NCBI RefSeq assembly: GCF_949987515.2
Contig: NC_082689.1
Location: 105,748,957-105,812,956, forward strand
Origin: Delphinus delphis
Taxonomy: Eukaryota; Chordata; Mammalia; Artiodactyla; Delphinidae
Length of the DNA: 64,000 nucleotides
Direction of reading: 5' to 3'
The notes beneath the pieces are model-generated. The model had not been told where the DNA came from. It did not search any database and worked only from the letters and a program-made list of their open reading frames with translations. Of this stretch, positions 34,511 to 46,832 are shown piece after piece. The position numbers and the translations under genes are program-made. The stretch's first letter is position 1. Each line of letters starts with the position of its first letter.

Positions 34511-36843
34511 ATATAGTTTAGGAAAAAGTAAATATAATGAACAAACCCTTTTAGTAATGACATTTAGAAAATCCTTCCTCCACAGGCCAGGTTTCTTCAG
34601 CATTTGCTATTTAACTATTCTTTCTTCATTAGATAAATTGTATCCATAGCTTTGGGTAGTTATATTCTTAAGGTATTATTTATATGTGTCACAGAAGAAT
34701 GGCATGACAACCTGGGTTAATTTTTCTCTTTTCTTGTCCTTTGTCATAAGAAGTTTTCATCTTTTCTGCATAGTATATTTCTATCAGAGAAGGAGAGAAT
34801 TAAAACATAAATGAATCAATGGATCAAATGCTTTTAATAGACAATATGGCAATACATCAATATCTAAGTTCTGTTTAAAAATCTCTTTTTCTTTCTCTAA
34901 TTTCTTCTCCCCTACCTTTCTTCCTTTTGTAGTTCCTTTCTTACTTTGTTTTCCTATCTTCCTTACATTTTGTTTAGTTCAGTTATATGACAGGCCCTCT
35001 ACTCAGTGCAAAGGATAAAGAAATAAACCGATTTGACAGGCGGTCTTACTGAAGTTAGATATGCATGGGAGATTTACACATAAACAGATAACTCTAATGA
35101 TACGTGTAGTAATATTACTAATCAATAGGTATTGTTGAAGTACAAGTGTTCAGGCAATTAACTTTTCTAAGAGAATGGTAGATGCCAAGAAAATATTGAA
35201 GAACAAATGGCATTTGAGCTGGCATTTGAAGAATGGTAGGCAAATCCTGGAAGGTATAAGTCAATTTCGTGGAGATACTTTGCTTGCTTTACTGATTTCC
35301 AGAAACTTGCTGAGCTGAGTGGAAATTATTTGTTTCAAAAGAAAAAAAATGTTCAGTGTAAAGTTTAGTTCACAGTGTTGGTTTTCAATACTACGGGGGT
35401 CTAAATATTGAACAATTAATTGAGTTGTTGCCTTTCTTACACATGCACGCATGCACACACACACGACTTTTATCATTTCAACATGAACTAATTTATATTG
35501 AATTTGGATATTTATCCACATTGCCCTCCTTCTACTTTTTTTCTGTCCGTCTCCACCAGCTAGGCATGTGGCACTTCATGCTGAGCTACTTGACATGGGA
35601 AACCTCAGAACACATATTATTTTTATTATTGTGGCTGATATTATTGAGGGAGCAGGTAATTCTCTGTCTCAAGTATTTGTTCTCCAAATATTTGTGTCCT
35701 TTGTTTCTCAATCTAGAGTCATTCATTAATAACTCTATATTTTCAGACAAAGGGATCAAATTTAAGGAGAAGATGCAGTTATTTTGTGAAGTGACTTTTA
35801 AAGATAGGAAAGAATAATTTAGGGAAGTTGCAACATACCTTTGTTCTTGGTACAATTCAACCTCAAGTTTCTAGAGATGAGATGAAATCCTCACTTAACT
35901 CTGAACCATTTTCATTTTCTACCCCTGCTTTACATCCTGCTACAAAGGATTAGAATAGAAAACTAGGTTTTGGAATTAGCAAACACTCAGATGTAGAAAT
36001 GCTATTAAGAATGTCCACAATACATCTGAAATTTTGAGAAGATCCACCCAACTCAGATCCAAGGGAAAAAAAAATTAATCAATGAATTTAGTAAGATATT
36101 TTAAAAGTCTAACTTGTCAACTTTGATCGTTTGCTAGTTTCTGATTGTTTAAAGACACGGTTTCAATTTATTCATAATTTTATTGCCTGTTCCCCAGTTC
36201 ACTGAAATATTTTATTGTCTTCCCAAAGCCAAGGGAGAGGATAAGATACTGTTGTGAATTTTATTTTACAAAGAAACAGCCCAAATCATTATTTATTCAT
36301 TTTCACAACAAACCTTGAGAGATACATGCAGGACAAGTAAAGCATTATTTTCTACTTAAAAAAAGATTAAAAAATTTGGACATTGTTTAAGAAAAAAATA
36401 CTAGAAATTGTTTTTTGCTAATTCAAATTTCAACTTAGAATTCAACAATTTTTGTTATACAGGAGTCTACGTTAGTAAACTAAGCCTTCAGTAGTTCAAT
36501 TGCATCTCTCTTAAAGAATAGCAGCGAGCTTTAGGCACATCACACATATTCCCATTGTTGTTTGTGTATTTAAATTTTCCCTGGAAGAATGCAATACACT
36601 CTTAAAAACTCTTTTAAAAAGAAACTTAAATATGATTTTCAAGGGTAGATCATTGCAAATGGCTGTGAGAATAGATTAACCACGTAGTGTTTTCTTGTTG
36701 CTTGGTATCTCTGGGAGGTGAATTCATAACTTGTTTCTGGCAATTGAAAAACTAGATAGTTCATTACATTTATGCTTTTAAACTTTGATTTCTCTATTTT
36801 GTCTTTTTATATTTGATTCCAAATTTTTCTTCTTTATCCTAAG
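34511..36843. other. Stretch upstream of a candidate exon; one old repeat inside
   Basis: 34970-35245 resembles the same ancient repeat as 19095-19570 (gaagaacaaatggcatttga near 35197). The rest is unassigned. A 130-codon plus frame at 35425-35817 is hydrophobic and unlike any family I know; it lacks splice context and I do not call it. Confidence 0.35.
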
Positions 36844-37011
36844 AGTTAATGGTACATTGAGGCTGAAGATAGTTATGAGAAAAGCATGTCTAGTAAGTCT
36901 CAGACAGCTGGTTCAGTAAAGAAAAAAACTGGCTCAGAATCAAGAGTTGGAAAATCCAGGGAGGTGTCAGCAACAATGCTAGAAAGAAGTAACCTTGATG
37001 CTATATTAAAG
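36844..37011 (+). CDS. Candidate first coding exon of an unrecognised gene
   Basis: A pyrimidine-rich acceptor (ttttcttctttatcctaag) ends at 36843. The exon begins with an in-frame TAA (36847-36849), then 12 open codons, then ATG at 36886 with A at -3, and stays open for 42 codons to AAG at 37009-37011, directly followed by a consensus-like donor GTGAGC. The peptide opens MSSKSQTAGSVKKKTGSESR and closes TMLERSNLDAILK: Ser/Lys-rich, likely disordered, then a short helical segment. The exon ends in phase 0. An upstream in-frame stop, a start codon in good context and both splice sites together fit a 5' UTR plus start exon. No homologue recognised, so function is unknown. Chance remains possible. 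Confidence 0.5.
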
Positions 37012-37403
37012 GTGAGCTCTCTGTATGCTTTGGTTCATCCAAGATTATTACCATATCATATAATAAGTGATAGAAAAAACAACAGCAGCAAAATCATGGA
37101 GTGATATAGAGAAGAAAGATCCAAATGAGGGAACCAGGTAGAACTTCCTAGAATAAATAAGAATGAGCTGAGTTTGGAAAGATAAATAAGAATTAGGATG
37201 TCCAGAATATGAGGATGGGCAAATGGAGTTCCAGGCTGTCTATGGAGTTTTGAGAGTGTGTTCAGTAATAATTTCCAGATTTTTGATAGGAGTTGAAGCT
37301 GAAGAGAAAAGAATATAATAAATGGCTACTTTGCTATAATGAGGAGTTAGAATTTTATCAAAAATAAAGGCAGGGAAATATGCATTATCCTTGCTACATT
37401 TTT

Positions 37404-37737
37404 AAAAATAAATTTATTTATTTATTTTTGGCTGCATTGGGTCTTCGATGCTGCATGCGAGCTTTCTCTAGTTGTGGCAATCCAGGGCCACTCTTTGCCG
37501 TGTGGGCCTCTCACTGCGGCAGCCTCTCCCGTTGTGGAGCACAGGCTCCAGGTGCGTGGGCTTCAGTAGTTGCAGCACACGGGCTCGGTAGTTGCGGCTC
37601 CTGGGCTCCAGAGCACAGGCTCAGCAGTTGTAGCACACGGGCCCAGCTGCTCCGTGGCATCCTCCTGGACCAGGGCTCGAACCCACGTCCCCTGCACCAG
37701 CAGGTGGACTTTGAACCTCTGTGCCACCAGGGAAGCC
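37404..37737 (-). mobile_element. CHR SINE (long/mosaic type)
   Basis: Complement copy flanked by 'ccttgctacattttt' at 37389-37403 and 37738-37752, identical. The body mixes long-type blocks (gctgcattgggtcttcgatg, cttcagtagttgcagcacac) with a short-type block (gggcctctcactgcggcagc). It lies in the putative intron between the two candidate exons. Confidence 0.93.
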
Positions 37738-38404
37738 CCTTGCTACATTTTTTAAGAAGCTCTTCTTCTGGACAGTTTTTCTGTTGGTCCTGGTTCTCCA
37801 TGGGGTTTGCTTCTTTTGATGCAATCAGCTGCAACAAGTCACCTCTCCCCTAAAGGACTTGCTCTGGACTGTATCACTGGCTTGCTCAGTGCAGACTGCT
37901 TTGGGTAGACAGCTGGCTCATATTGGTCTCATTGGATTCACATTGTCACTCTTACTGAGTGGAATTGGTTGGAGTCCTGGTAATGTACATGACTTGATAG
38001 CAGTTGAATCTTGATGTTATGTGACATAAGAAAATAGGTTTAAAGATAATCTGACACCTGAAGATCAGTATTATTTTCTCCCAAAAGAAGGTTTTTATTT
38101 TTTATCAGTAGGGTAAGAATTAAAGCTGAGCATATTTGTCTCAGAAAATAAAATATTTACTTCCTCATAAGGATATTGTATAGTTACCACACGTGGGTAT
38201 CATTTTCAGTGGAGAAAGTAATTTTGGAATTTGTTGAAATCTAAGTGGCAATGGGAAAGATTATTGATTAGAGAAAAATGATTTGCTTTGATGTTTGCTG
38301 TACCTAGGCTTGACATATATATATATGTTTCAGGTCAGAAATTGTGTATTACATATAGACTATGTAAGAATTCTGATTCATTGCAATTTTTGTTTAATTT
38401 ACAG

Positions 38405-38510
38405 AATAAAAAAGCAAACAAAAACATCCCAGTATCATTCTCTTTTTCATATTCCTTATTAGAATTACTGAAGTCATCTGACAGCAGTGATTTTTCTGAT
38501 CCAAGAAGGG
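38405..38510 (+). CDS. Candidate second exon, same gene as 36844-37011
   Basis: Acceptor 'caatttttgtttaatttacag' with a branch-point-like 'ttctgat' upstream ends at 38404. Read in the phase 0 expected from the previous exon, 35 codons are open: NKKANKNIPVSFSFSYSLLE and then LLKSSDSSDFSDPRR, an acidic Ser/Asp cluster that would be a casein-kinase-2 target type. Donor candidate GGG|GTGTAA at 38511 is weak and leaves phase 1. The separating intron of 1.39 kb contains a SINE. Support is the phase match and acceptor; the weak donor is the main doubt. Confidence 0.35.
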
Positions 38511-38884
38511 GTGTAATTATCAACTTTTTTTTCATTCCGAACATTAATCTAACTTTAAAATTCTCTCATCTATTTCATGTCTAATGGAGAGATGCCTATA
38601 GGGTGTTATTATTCTCTTTCTCCTTTGAGGAAATTACAGGAAGAAATTATATTATCTTACAGAGGAGGAGAAAGCTTACAGAAAATGTTAATAAGAATTA
38701 GGGTGGAAGAAGTTATTAAGGAAAGTGATTTTTAGTGGATTATTTATTTTAAGATATGTGTGGTTACTCTAAAAACTTAGATGAGGACTTCTGGATACCA
38801 GCTATGAAGTTAGTACTGTCCTGTCCCCATAAATATTACATTCTGTAATTTTGTATGTTCTCAAAAATTAGAAATTTGACAAAG

Positions 38885-41232
38885 CACTCTTTTTATTGAG
38901 ATATATTTGACATGTAATACTGTGTAAGTTTAAATTGTATGTGTTGATTTGATGCTCATATATTGCAATATGATTACCACCTTAGCATTAGCTAACACCT
39001 CCATGAATTCAGAAGATTATTATTTTTTGTGGTGAAAACATTTAAGATCCAATATCCTAGCAACTTTCAAGTATATAATACATTATTGTTAATTATAATC
39101 ACAATGCTGTGTATTAAATCCCCAGAACTTACCCATCTTCTAAATGTGCATTTGTATCCTTTGACCAACTTCTCCCCAGTTTCCCCACTCCACCCTATGG
39201 AAAACAGCATTTTTCTGTTTCTACAAGTGCAGCTTTTTTTTTTTTTCCCCCACACATATGTGGTATCATACAGTGTTTGTCTTTCTCAGGCGACTTATCT
39301 CACTTAGCATATTACCCTCAAGTTACTTCCATGTTGTTGAAAATGGCAGAATTTCCTTTCTTCTCATAGTTGAGTAATATTACATTCTACATACTACCAC
39401 ATCTTCTTTTTCTGTTCATCCTCTGACTGACACTTAGGTTGTTTCCATATTTTGGCCATTGTAAATAATGCTATATTAAACTTAGAAGTACAGCTATCTT
39501 TTCAATATCCCATTTTAAGTTCATTTAGTTATATACCTAAGAACAGGATAGCTGAGTCATATGGTAGCTCTCTTTCTGGTTTTTGGGGGAGCCTCCTGCT
39601 GGTTTCCATCGTGGTGGCACCAGTGTACATTTCCTCCAACAGCTATAAGGATTTTCTTTCCTCCGCATCCTTGCCAAAACTTGTTGTCTCCTGTCATTTA
39701 GATGACAGCCATTGTAACAGGTGTGAGGAGATACTGCATTGTGGTTTTGATTTACATTTCTCTGATGATTAGTAACATTGAACATCTTTCATGTGCCTTT
39801 ATTATTTGTACGTCTTCTTGGGAAAATTTTCTCTTTAGTTCCTCTGCCCACTTGTTAAATGGATTGTTTGTTTATTTTTGAGTTGTATGGATTCTTCATA
39901 TATTTAGAATACTAACCCCATATCAGATACACAGTTTACAAATATTTACTCCTCTTCTGTAGGTTACCTTTTCATTTTCTTGATTATTTTGCTGTACAGA
40001 GGCTTTTTTGTTTGATGTAGTTCAACTTGTTGATTTTTGCTTTTGTTGCTTTTGCTTTAGGTGGTGTATCCAAAAAATTGTTGTCAAGACCAATGTCCAG
40101 TAGCTTTTACATGTTTTCTTCTAGGAGTTTTACTGTTTCAGGTCTTATGTCTAACTCTTTGATCCATTTTGAGTTAATTTTGTTAGTGGTATAAGATAGG
40201 TGTTCAATTGCATTTTTCTGCATGTGGTTATCCAGTTTTCCCCAACATTATATACTGAAGAAGCTATTCTTTCCCCATTGAGCATTCTTGGCTCCCTTGT
40301 CAAATATTAGTTGACTATATATGCAGGCGTTTATCTTGGGCTCTCTGTTCTGTTTCATTGGTCTAGGCATTTATTTTTATGTGAGTACGATACTATTACT
40401 GTTTTGATTATTATAGTTTTGTAGTATAGTTTTAAATCAGGAAATGTGATGCTTCTAGCTTTGTTCTTCTTTCTAAGTATTGTCTTGGCTATTTGGGGTC
40501 ACTTGTGGTTTCATACAATGTTTAGGATTTTTTTTTCTAATTCTGTGAAAAATGCCTTTGGAATTTTGATAAAGATTACATTAAATTTATATATGGTTTT
40601 GGGTAGTATGGACATTTTAACAACATTAATTCTTCTGAACAATGAACATTGGTTGTCTTTCTGTTTCTGTCTTTTTCAATTTTTTTCATCAAAGTGTTGT
40701 AGTTTTCATTGTACAGATATTTCTCTTTTTTGGTTAAATACATTTCTAAGTATTTTATTTTTTTGATGCTATAGTGAGTGGGATTGTTTTCTTTTTTTCC
40801 AGATATTTTATTGTTTGTATAGAGAAACATAACTGATTTTTGTATGTTGATTTTTATGCAGCAACTTTACTGAATTTGTTGATTAGTTTCAACAATATTT
40901 TGTTGAGTCTTTAGGATTTTCTATGTACAAGATCATGTCATCTGTAGATACAGTTTTACTTTCTCCTTTCTGATTTGGGTGCCTTTTATTTTTTATATTG
41001 TATTATTGCTCTAGCTTGGACTTCCAGTACTATATTGAATAAGAGTAATGAAAGTGGATACCCTTGTCCTCTTCCTGATCTTTGAGGAAAAGCTTTCATC
41101 TTTTCACCATTGAGTATAATGTTAGCTGTGGCTTTGTTGTATCTGACCTTTATTACGTTGAGGTATGTTCCTTTTATACCCAATTTCTTGAGGGTTTTTA
41201 TTATAAAAGGATGTTGTGTTTTGTCAGGGTAA
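38885..41232 (-). mobile_element. L1 LINE, antisense, 3' 2.3 kb
   Basis: Complement of an L1 3' half: 3' UTR at the left (tttttattgagatatatttg), ORF2 C-terminus (ctgagtcatatggtagctct), RT and beyond to 'gatgttgtgttttgtcaggg' at 41210-41230, where it is truncated. Many stops. It is better preserved than the 19.6-kb element and useful as an internal reference for the L1 order. Confidence 0.75.
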
Positions 41233-41379
41233 TTCAATGGGAAAAATAAAAATATGTTTATAAATATTGCTAGAAAAAAATGTGCTTTGTGTTTTCATTT
41301 GAACATGGACACATTTTTCCTTCCATACACAAGAATTATTTTGAAATGGAAATAAAATCCAGAATTATAAAGTTTCTGG

Positions 41380-42009
41380 ATATTGACATAGGATAATTGT
41401 AGTTTTATGTTAAGTGAAGTTTGTTTTTATGGATAGGACACAAAAAAGACAAAACATAAAAGAAGAAAATTTAAATTGGATTTTATCAAAATTAAAAATT
41501 CTGCTTAATCAAAAGACACCAGTTAAGAATGTGAATAGACAAATTAGTATCTGGGAAAATATTTGCAGCAATATATGAAAAAAAAGCCTTTATCTAGGAT
41601 ATATACAGAAACTTTATCTGTCAATAATAAATGACAGCACAATAATTAATAGGCAAAATTCTTAAACAGAATTGTGACAAACAATATTCAAATGGCCTAA
41701 AAGCACATGAAAAGATACTCAGTCTCACTAGTAATCAGGGAAATGTAAATTACAACCACAATAATCCATTTCACATCCACTAGAAAGGATAAAAGTTTAA
41801 ATAGAAAGTTCTGACAGGGGCTTCCCTGGTGGCGCAGTGGTTGAGAGTCCACCTGCCGATGCAGGGAACACGGGTTCGTGCCCAGGTCCGGGAAGATCCC
41901 ACATGCCGCGGAGCGGCTGGGTCCGTGAGCCATGGCCGCTGACCCTGCACGTCCGAAGCCTATGCTCCGCAAAGGGAGAGGCCAAAACAGTGAGAGGCCC
42001 GCGTACCGC

Positions 42010-42042
<33 letters not shown>

Positions 42043-42698
42043 ACAAATATTTATAGGGATATGGCATAGCTAGAACTTTGACACATTGCTGATGGGGGCT
42101 AAAAATAATTTAATCATTTTGAAGAACTATGCAGAAGTTAATTATAAAGTTAAAAGTGAATCTACTTTGTGATACAGTGATTTTTCTCTCAAGTACTGAC
42201 TCAACAAAAATACAAGCAGATGTTCACCAAAGACTGGCCTGAGAATGTTCATAGCAAGTTTAATTGTAACAGACTCAAACTGGAAAAAACAGAAAAGAAA
42301 AGAAAATGTCCCTCTGCTTGTTAATGATAAACAAATGATTTCATAACCATACAATTGAATATTTCATAGCAATTTAAGAAAATCTCCCAAGTCACCTTAT
42401 CACATGATGAATATGAAAATATATTAAGTGAAATGAGCTTGTTCAGGATAATAGAATATATATAATATGGTATATGATATCATTCATATTAAATACAATT
42501 ACAAGCAAAACTAATCAGTGGTAATGAATATCAGATAGTCAGTTGTAGGAGAAGGAAGTTTACAGAAATATTCTCTTTACTTTTTTTGGTAGTGGTTACG
42601 GAATTTTATACAATGGACTAAACTCATTGAATGTAAAACATTTAAGATCTGTGTAATTTAGTTTATGTTAGTTGTATCTCAATTTAAAAATACAGCAG
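41380..42698 (+). mobile_element. Old L1 3' end, sense, split by a SINE
   Basis: Sense L1 text: 'aattctgcttaatcaaaaga', 'tggcctaaaagcacatgaaaagatactcag', then after the SINE 'acacattgctgatgggggct' and the 3' end 'ttagttgtatctcaatttaa'. It faces the antisense L1 on its left. No intact frame. Confidence 0.7.
41819..42036 (+). mobile_element. CHR SINE (short subfamily)
   Basis: From 'gggcttccctggtggcgcag' to 'gcccgcgtaccgc' and an A tail of about 28, near consensus. The flanks 'ttctgaca' before and after are the target duplication, inserted in the sense L1. Confidence 0.93.
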
Positions 42699-43038
42699 GA
42701 CTTCCCTGGTGGCGCAGTGGTTAACAATCTGCCTGCCAATGCAGAGGACATAGGTTCAAGCCCTGGTCCGGGAAGATCCCACGTGCCGCAGAGCAACTAA
42801 GCCCATGCACCACAAGTACTGAGCCTACGCTCTAGAGCCCACAAGCCACAACTACTGAAGCCCACACGCCTAGGGCCTGTGCTCCACAACAAGATAAGCC
42901 ACCGCAATGAGAAGCTCACGCACCACAATGAAGAGTAGCCCCCGCTCTCCGCAACTAGACAAAGCCTGCGCTCAGTAACCAAGACCCAACACAGTGAAAA
43001 ATAAATAAATAAATAAATAAATTTAAAATAAATAAAAT
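42699..43038 (+). mobile_element. CHR SINE (long subfamily)
   Basis: 'ggacttccctggtggcgcag' to (aaat)n tail with the full long-type 3' segment (gagtagcccccgctctccgc). Target duplication 'aaaatacagca' at about 42688-42698 and again near 43040-43050. Confidence 0.93.
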
Positions 43039-43339
43039 AAAAATACAGCATGATATGTTCTGTGAAGGCAGGGATGGGGAGCTGAAGCAAACATAGAAGA
43101 GGCACTCAGCACAGGCGTGCTGGTAATGGAGCTGTCCCAGTTCATAGGGATGACATGGCCTTTTTGTGAAAGAGCCTAGACCAGGAGCCAAGCTCGGTGT
43201 CACACCATAGGGAAACTAAGCTAAAAGTGGGAAAGTCAAACTGTTGATCTAGGTGTTCTTTTCCTTTCCTTCTAAAAAATTCCTTGCCTTGACCTTTTAA
43301 ATTGTTCCAGTTTATTCTCATTTGTGCCAAAGGGAAATA
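43039..43339. other. Short unassigned stretch between SINEs
   Basis: About 300 bases (gcagggatggggagctgaag ...) with no recognised repeat or exon. Confidence 0.4.
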
Positions 43340-43348
43340 GAGACACTT

Positions 43349-43562
43349 TTTTCTTTCTTTTTTTTCTTTGCGGTACGCGGGCCTCTCACTGTTGTGGCCT
43401 CTCCCATTGCGGAGCACAGGCTCCGGACGCGCAGGCTCAGCAGCCATGGCTCACGGGCCCAGCCGCTCCGCGGCATGTGGGATCCTCCTGGACCGGGGCA
43501 TGAACCCGTGTCCCCTGCATCAGCAGGCGGACTCTCAACCACTGCGCCACCAGGGAAGCCCT
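43349..43562 (-). mobile_element. CHR SINE (short subfamily)
   Basis: Complement copy: T/C-rich tail, 'gcggtacgcgggcctctcac', head 'ccaccagggaagccc'. Target duplication 'gagacactt' at 43340-43348 and 43563-43571. Near consensus. Confidence 0.94.
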
Positions 43563-43667
43563 GAGACACTTCTTTATCCTTGCATGAACCTGATGACAGT
43601 GTCCACAGGAGGCCTGAACAAGGATTGGAAGATGTGACATGTGAAGAAGGTGCTCAGTGGATGTGTT

Positions 43668-43838
43668 CTCAGAGTGTGGTCCCAAGAAGTAAAGGGTCAG
43701 CATCAGCTGGGAGCTTGTTAGAAATACAAAGTCTCAAGTCACAACTCAGGTCTGCAGAGGCAGAAATGGCATGTGTGGTCATTTGTGTTTTAAACATAGC
43801 TCTCAAAGGGACTCTGATGTACACTGAGATTTGAGAGA
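43668..43838 (+). mobile_element. MER5 hAT nonautonomous DNA transposon
   Basis: 'ctcagagtgtggtcccaaga ... cagcatcagctgggagcttgttagaaatac ... gggactctgatgtacactga' follows the MER5A consensus order (ttctcaaagtgtggtccc ... gattctgatgcacgctaaag). Terminal bases are diverged. Confidence 0.75.
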
Positions 43839-43921
43839 TGGTGCTCAAGGAAAAGACTATTCTCAGGGGGAAATCGTCAAGGTTACAGCACCTCCTTCCA
43901 GTAGGTTCATGTTCCATTCTT

Positions 43922-44133
43922 TTTTTTTTTTTTTTTTTTTTGCGGTACGCGGGCCTCTCACTGCTGTGGCCTCTCCAGTTGTGGAGCACAGGCTCCGGAT
44001 GGACAGGCTCAGCGGCCATGGCTCACGGGCCCAGCCGCTCCGCGGCATGTGGGATCTTCCCGGCCCGGGGCACTAACCCCCGACCCCTGCATCTGCAGGT
44101 GGATTCTCAACCACTGCACCACCAGGGAAGCCC
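43922..44133 (-). mobile_element. CHR SINE (short subfamily)
   Basis: Complement copy with a T run, 'gcggtacgcgggcctctcac', and head 'accagggaagccc'. A 15-bp duplication 'tcatgttccattctt' (43907-43921) / 'tcattttccattctt' (44134-44148) has one change. Confidence 0.93.
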
Positions 44134-44209
44134 TCATTTTCCATTCTTGAAGGTTTAGTTTTCTATTATGTGTTGTAGGTACAAGGTGGCACTTAAGGAT
44201 TTATATTAT

Positions 44210-44275
44210 GATAAATCCCCATGGAATGCTGATGCTGCTGGATGGGACACCACACATTGAAAACAGAGTATTATA
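44210..44275 (+). mobile_element. MER5-like 3' fragment
   Basis: 'ggaatgctgatgctgctgga ... gggacaccacacattgaaaa' resembles the MER5 3' side (attctgatgctgctggtc ... ccacactttgaaaacc). Short, so uncertain. It may be the other half of the MER5 copy at 43668. Confidence 0.45.
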
Positions 44276-45431
44276 TGATTAGAGACAAAAAGTGTCTTTA
44301 TATGAGGTCAGGGAAGCTTCCTGGAGGAGCAGAGATCTGCGGGAGTCTTCAAAGAAGTAAATTTAAGGAGAATTTTTTTTTTTTTAAGAAATAGTAGGTA
44401 GTAAGAGGATTACAAGCCAGTTAAAACCTACATGATTAGAGTTAAGAAGGTGTGAACTATTAGGATGGTAAGAAATCAATGAGAATAAAAAGAGATACAC
44501 TATTCTGATAACAAGGTGCTACTGGGCAGTAGGAGAAAATAAAGGCTGTGGAGGAAAATGGGGAGGCCAGTTTATCTGCTGAGCACACACGAATGGCCTG
44601 TCTTCTAACCCCTCGTTTCACAAAATGACTCTAAGTCCTTTGGAATTGATTTCCTGGTTTGCTGTCATGTAAATAGATCTTAATCCACATCCCCCTAATC
44701 TCTAAAGCCATCATGCTAGTCTCTTCATGTCTTATGTATATATCTTGTTCTCTCTTCCTCATCTAATTTCCTTTTACCCATGAAGGAATTTGTTTAGTGT
44801 AATACACATTTCAAAACCGTTTTACCTATCTCAGCAAATTGTATCCTCACAACCGCCACTGACATATTGCTGCACTTTCCAAATGGGGAAAGTGCAGCTC
44901 ATAGGGCTCAAGTGTCCCACCCAAGGTCCTATAGGTTATTAGAAACAGAATTGACCCCTAGGAAATGCTCCTTATGTTCTTGAAGTATTAATATCTTTGA
45001 TTTGTCCTGGCTTCAGGACTGTTTTCTGGGAAGTCAGTGTAAGAAAGAAGAGATCATTCTTAGAATCCTTCCAAAACATAACTCTTACTGTCTGTCACTG
45101 CCTTTTAATTTTCCCCTGCTACCTCCTATTGCTTTCCTTAGTAACTGTATTATTTAGCTCTATGAAATATTTAAGAGTGCAGGATGAGAGATGTCATGCA
45201 AAATAAAGTTTTACTATCCATAGGATGCAAGAACACATGTATATTATGTGAAGAGACAGATGCACAATCCAGAGAAAGATTATGCCCCCAAGCTATCTTT
45301 TATCATCTCCCTGGCTTGGGTCTTGCCATGGCTATTTATGCCTTTCTGACCTCCAAGAGGAATAATTTCACTTCTGCATTCCTGCTGAAAGGCAAACCTC
45401 AGGGCTGTTCAGAGTGCTATGTCACTGTGAC
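44276..45431. other. Unassigned stretch
   Basis: Includes text loosely like the ancient repeat at 19095 (ggtcagggaagcttcctgga). A 90-codon plus frame at 45184-45456 runs into the tandem duplication and has no donor I trust. Confidence 0.35.
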
Positions 45432-45541
45432 CAATGTCACGGAATCAATCTTCTAAAAGGATTAAAGATCAGGAATCACTTAGACACAATGTCACGGAAT
45501 CAATCTTCTAAAAGGATTAAAGATCAGGAATCACTTAGACA
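45432..45541. repeat. 55-bp perfect tandem duplication (two copies)
   Basis: The unit beginning 'caatgtcacggaatcaatct' and ending 'aatcacttagaca' occurs at 45432-45486 and 45487-45541 without a difference. It is not low-complexity and not part of a recognised satellite. Identity implies a recent event or an allele-level length variant. Confidence 0.93.
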
Positions 45542-46265
45542 TTTCCAGTTCATGGCTTTTCTAGAGTGGTTAACCTCTAACCCATATCCTAGGTGACAAA
45601 ACAGCTAAGTAGCAGAGTTAAAACTGGACCCTATGTTTGCTAATCTCTAGTTGAAGTTTGTTTGCATTTACCTCTGGCTACAGGAATCCATTTTGTTCTT
45701 GATTACTGTAAGTATAATGAGGCATTCTGCGTGGTCATTTTTGGCCAGTGGTCTTAAGGTGACTCTGGGCAAGGAGAATGGATGATGCTGACATTGTGTA
45801 TATAACTTTGTAGCAACGATATCTGGGTCTCAAACATTCTTTTGTTTTGACGATCTTTCCACCTGTCGGTCTTCATGTATATAACCATTGAGTCCTGACA
45901 AATGGTGTTGCATGATAAATATTTGCTTACCCATTCATTCTTTTTTTTTTTTGATGAATATTTAGTGAGATCCACTTTTTGCTATGTATTGTTTTAGTCA
46001 CTGAGGATAAAACACTAAATGAAAGAAACAAGGTTTTCACTCTCTAAATCCTAGTGGGGGAGACAGATATTAAGGAAATTAATGTATAAATGAATGAGGG
46101 TTGCTACATGCCATGGGAGCATATACAGGAAGTTTGGTAACATGTCATGTACTGAATATCTAAATAAGTGAACTATTATCTAAATAAGCCTGCATGAGGT
46201 AAAACAGATTACCCTTTAGCTCCTATTGGGTAATAAAAATAATAATAATAAATGGAGGTTAAGTC
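45542..46265. other. Unassigned stretch with an ancient repeat piece
   Basis: 45945-46175 (gaatatttagtgagatccac ... gtcactgaggataaaacact ... cctagtgggggagacagata) looks like the attcattcaacaaatattta-type ancient repeat. An (aat)n run lies near 46235. Rest unassigned. Confidence 0.4.
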
Positions 46266-46289
46266 AATATGGAGTTGAAATTAGATGGT

Positions 46290-46832
46290 AGTAATGTCAC
46301 TGTAGGGGGCAGAATAATGGCCCCCAAAGGTGACCAGGACCTAGGAACTCGTGAATATGTTTTCTTCCACGGCAAAAGGGACTCTGCAGATGTGATTAAG
46401 GTTAAGGACCTTCAGATAGGGAGATTATTCTGGGTTATCTGGATAGGCTCAATCTAATTGTATGAATCTTTAAAAGTGGAGAACCTTTCCTGGCTGTGGT
46501 CAGAAAAAGAGATATGACAACAGAAGCAGGGTCATACGGATGGCAGCACAAGAAGGACTCAAACTGTTGTTGCTGGTTTTGAAGATGGAGAGAAGGGACT
46601 ATAAGCCAAGGAATGCAGGCAGCCTCTAGAAGCTAGACTAGGTAAGGAAACAGATTGTCCCCAGAGTCTTGAGAGAGAGTGCAGTTCTGTCGTTCAGACA
46701 CTTCAATTTTAATCCAGTGAGGCTAGCAGTGGACTTGTAACATGCAGAGCTGCAACATAGTAAATTTGTGTTGTTTCAAACCAATGAATTAGTGGTAATT
46801 TGCTTCAGCCACAACAGGAAATTAATACAATC
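46290..46832 (+). mobile_element. Old L1M-type or related repeat, about 540 bp
   Basis: 'ggcagaataatggcccccaa ... gaatatgttttcttccacgg ... aatgcaggcagcctctagaagc ... ttgtgttgtttcaaaccaat ... ggaaattaatacaa' follows a mammal-wide consensus I recognise (3' end cagcaataggaaactaatac). I believe it belongs to the L1M group, but the family name is not secure. No target duplication found. Confidence 0.6.

Noticed and set aside
35425..35817. 130-codon plus-strand frame
   Set aside because: Starts in a CA-rich run, hydrophobic and without a recognisable domain or splice context; probably chance in AT-rich DNA.
45184..45456. 90-codon plus-strand frame with several Cys
   Set aside because: Runs into the tandem duplication, no donor, and no family resemblance.
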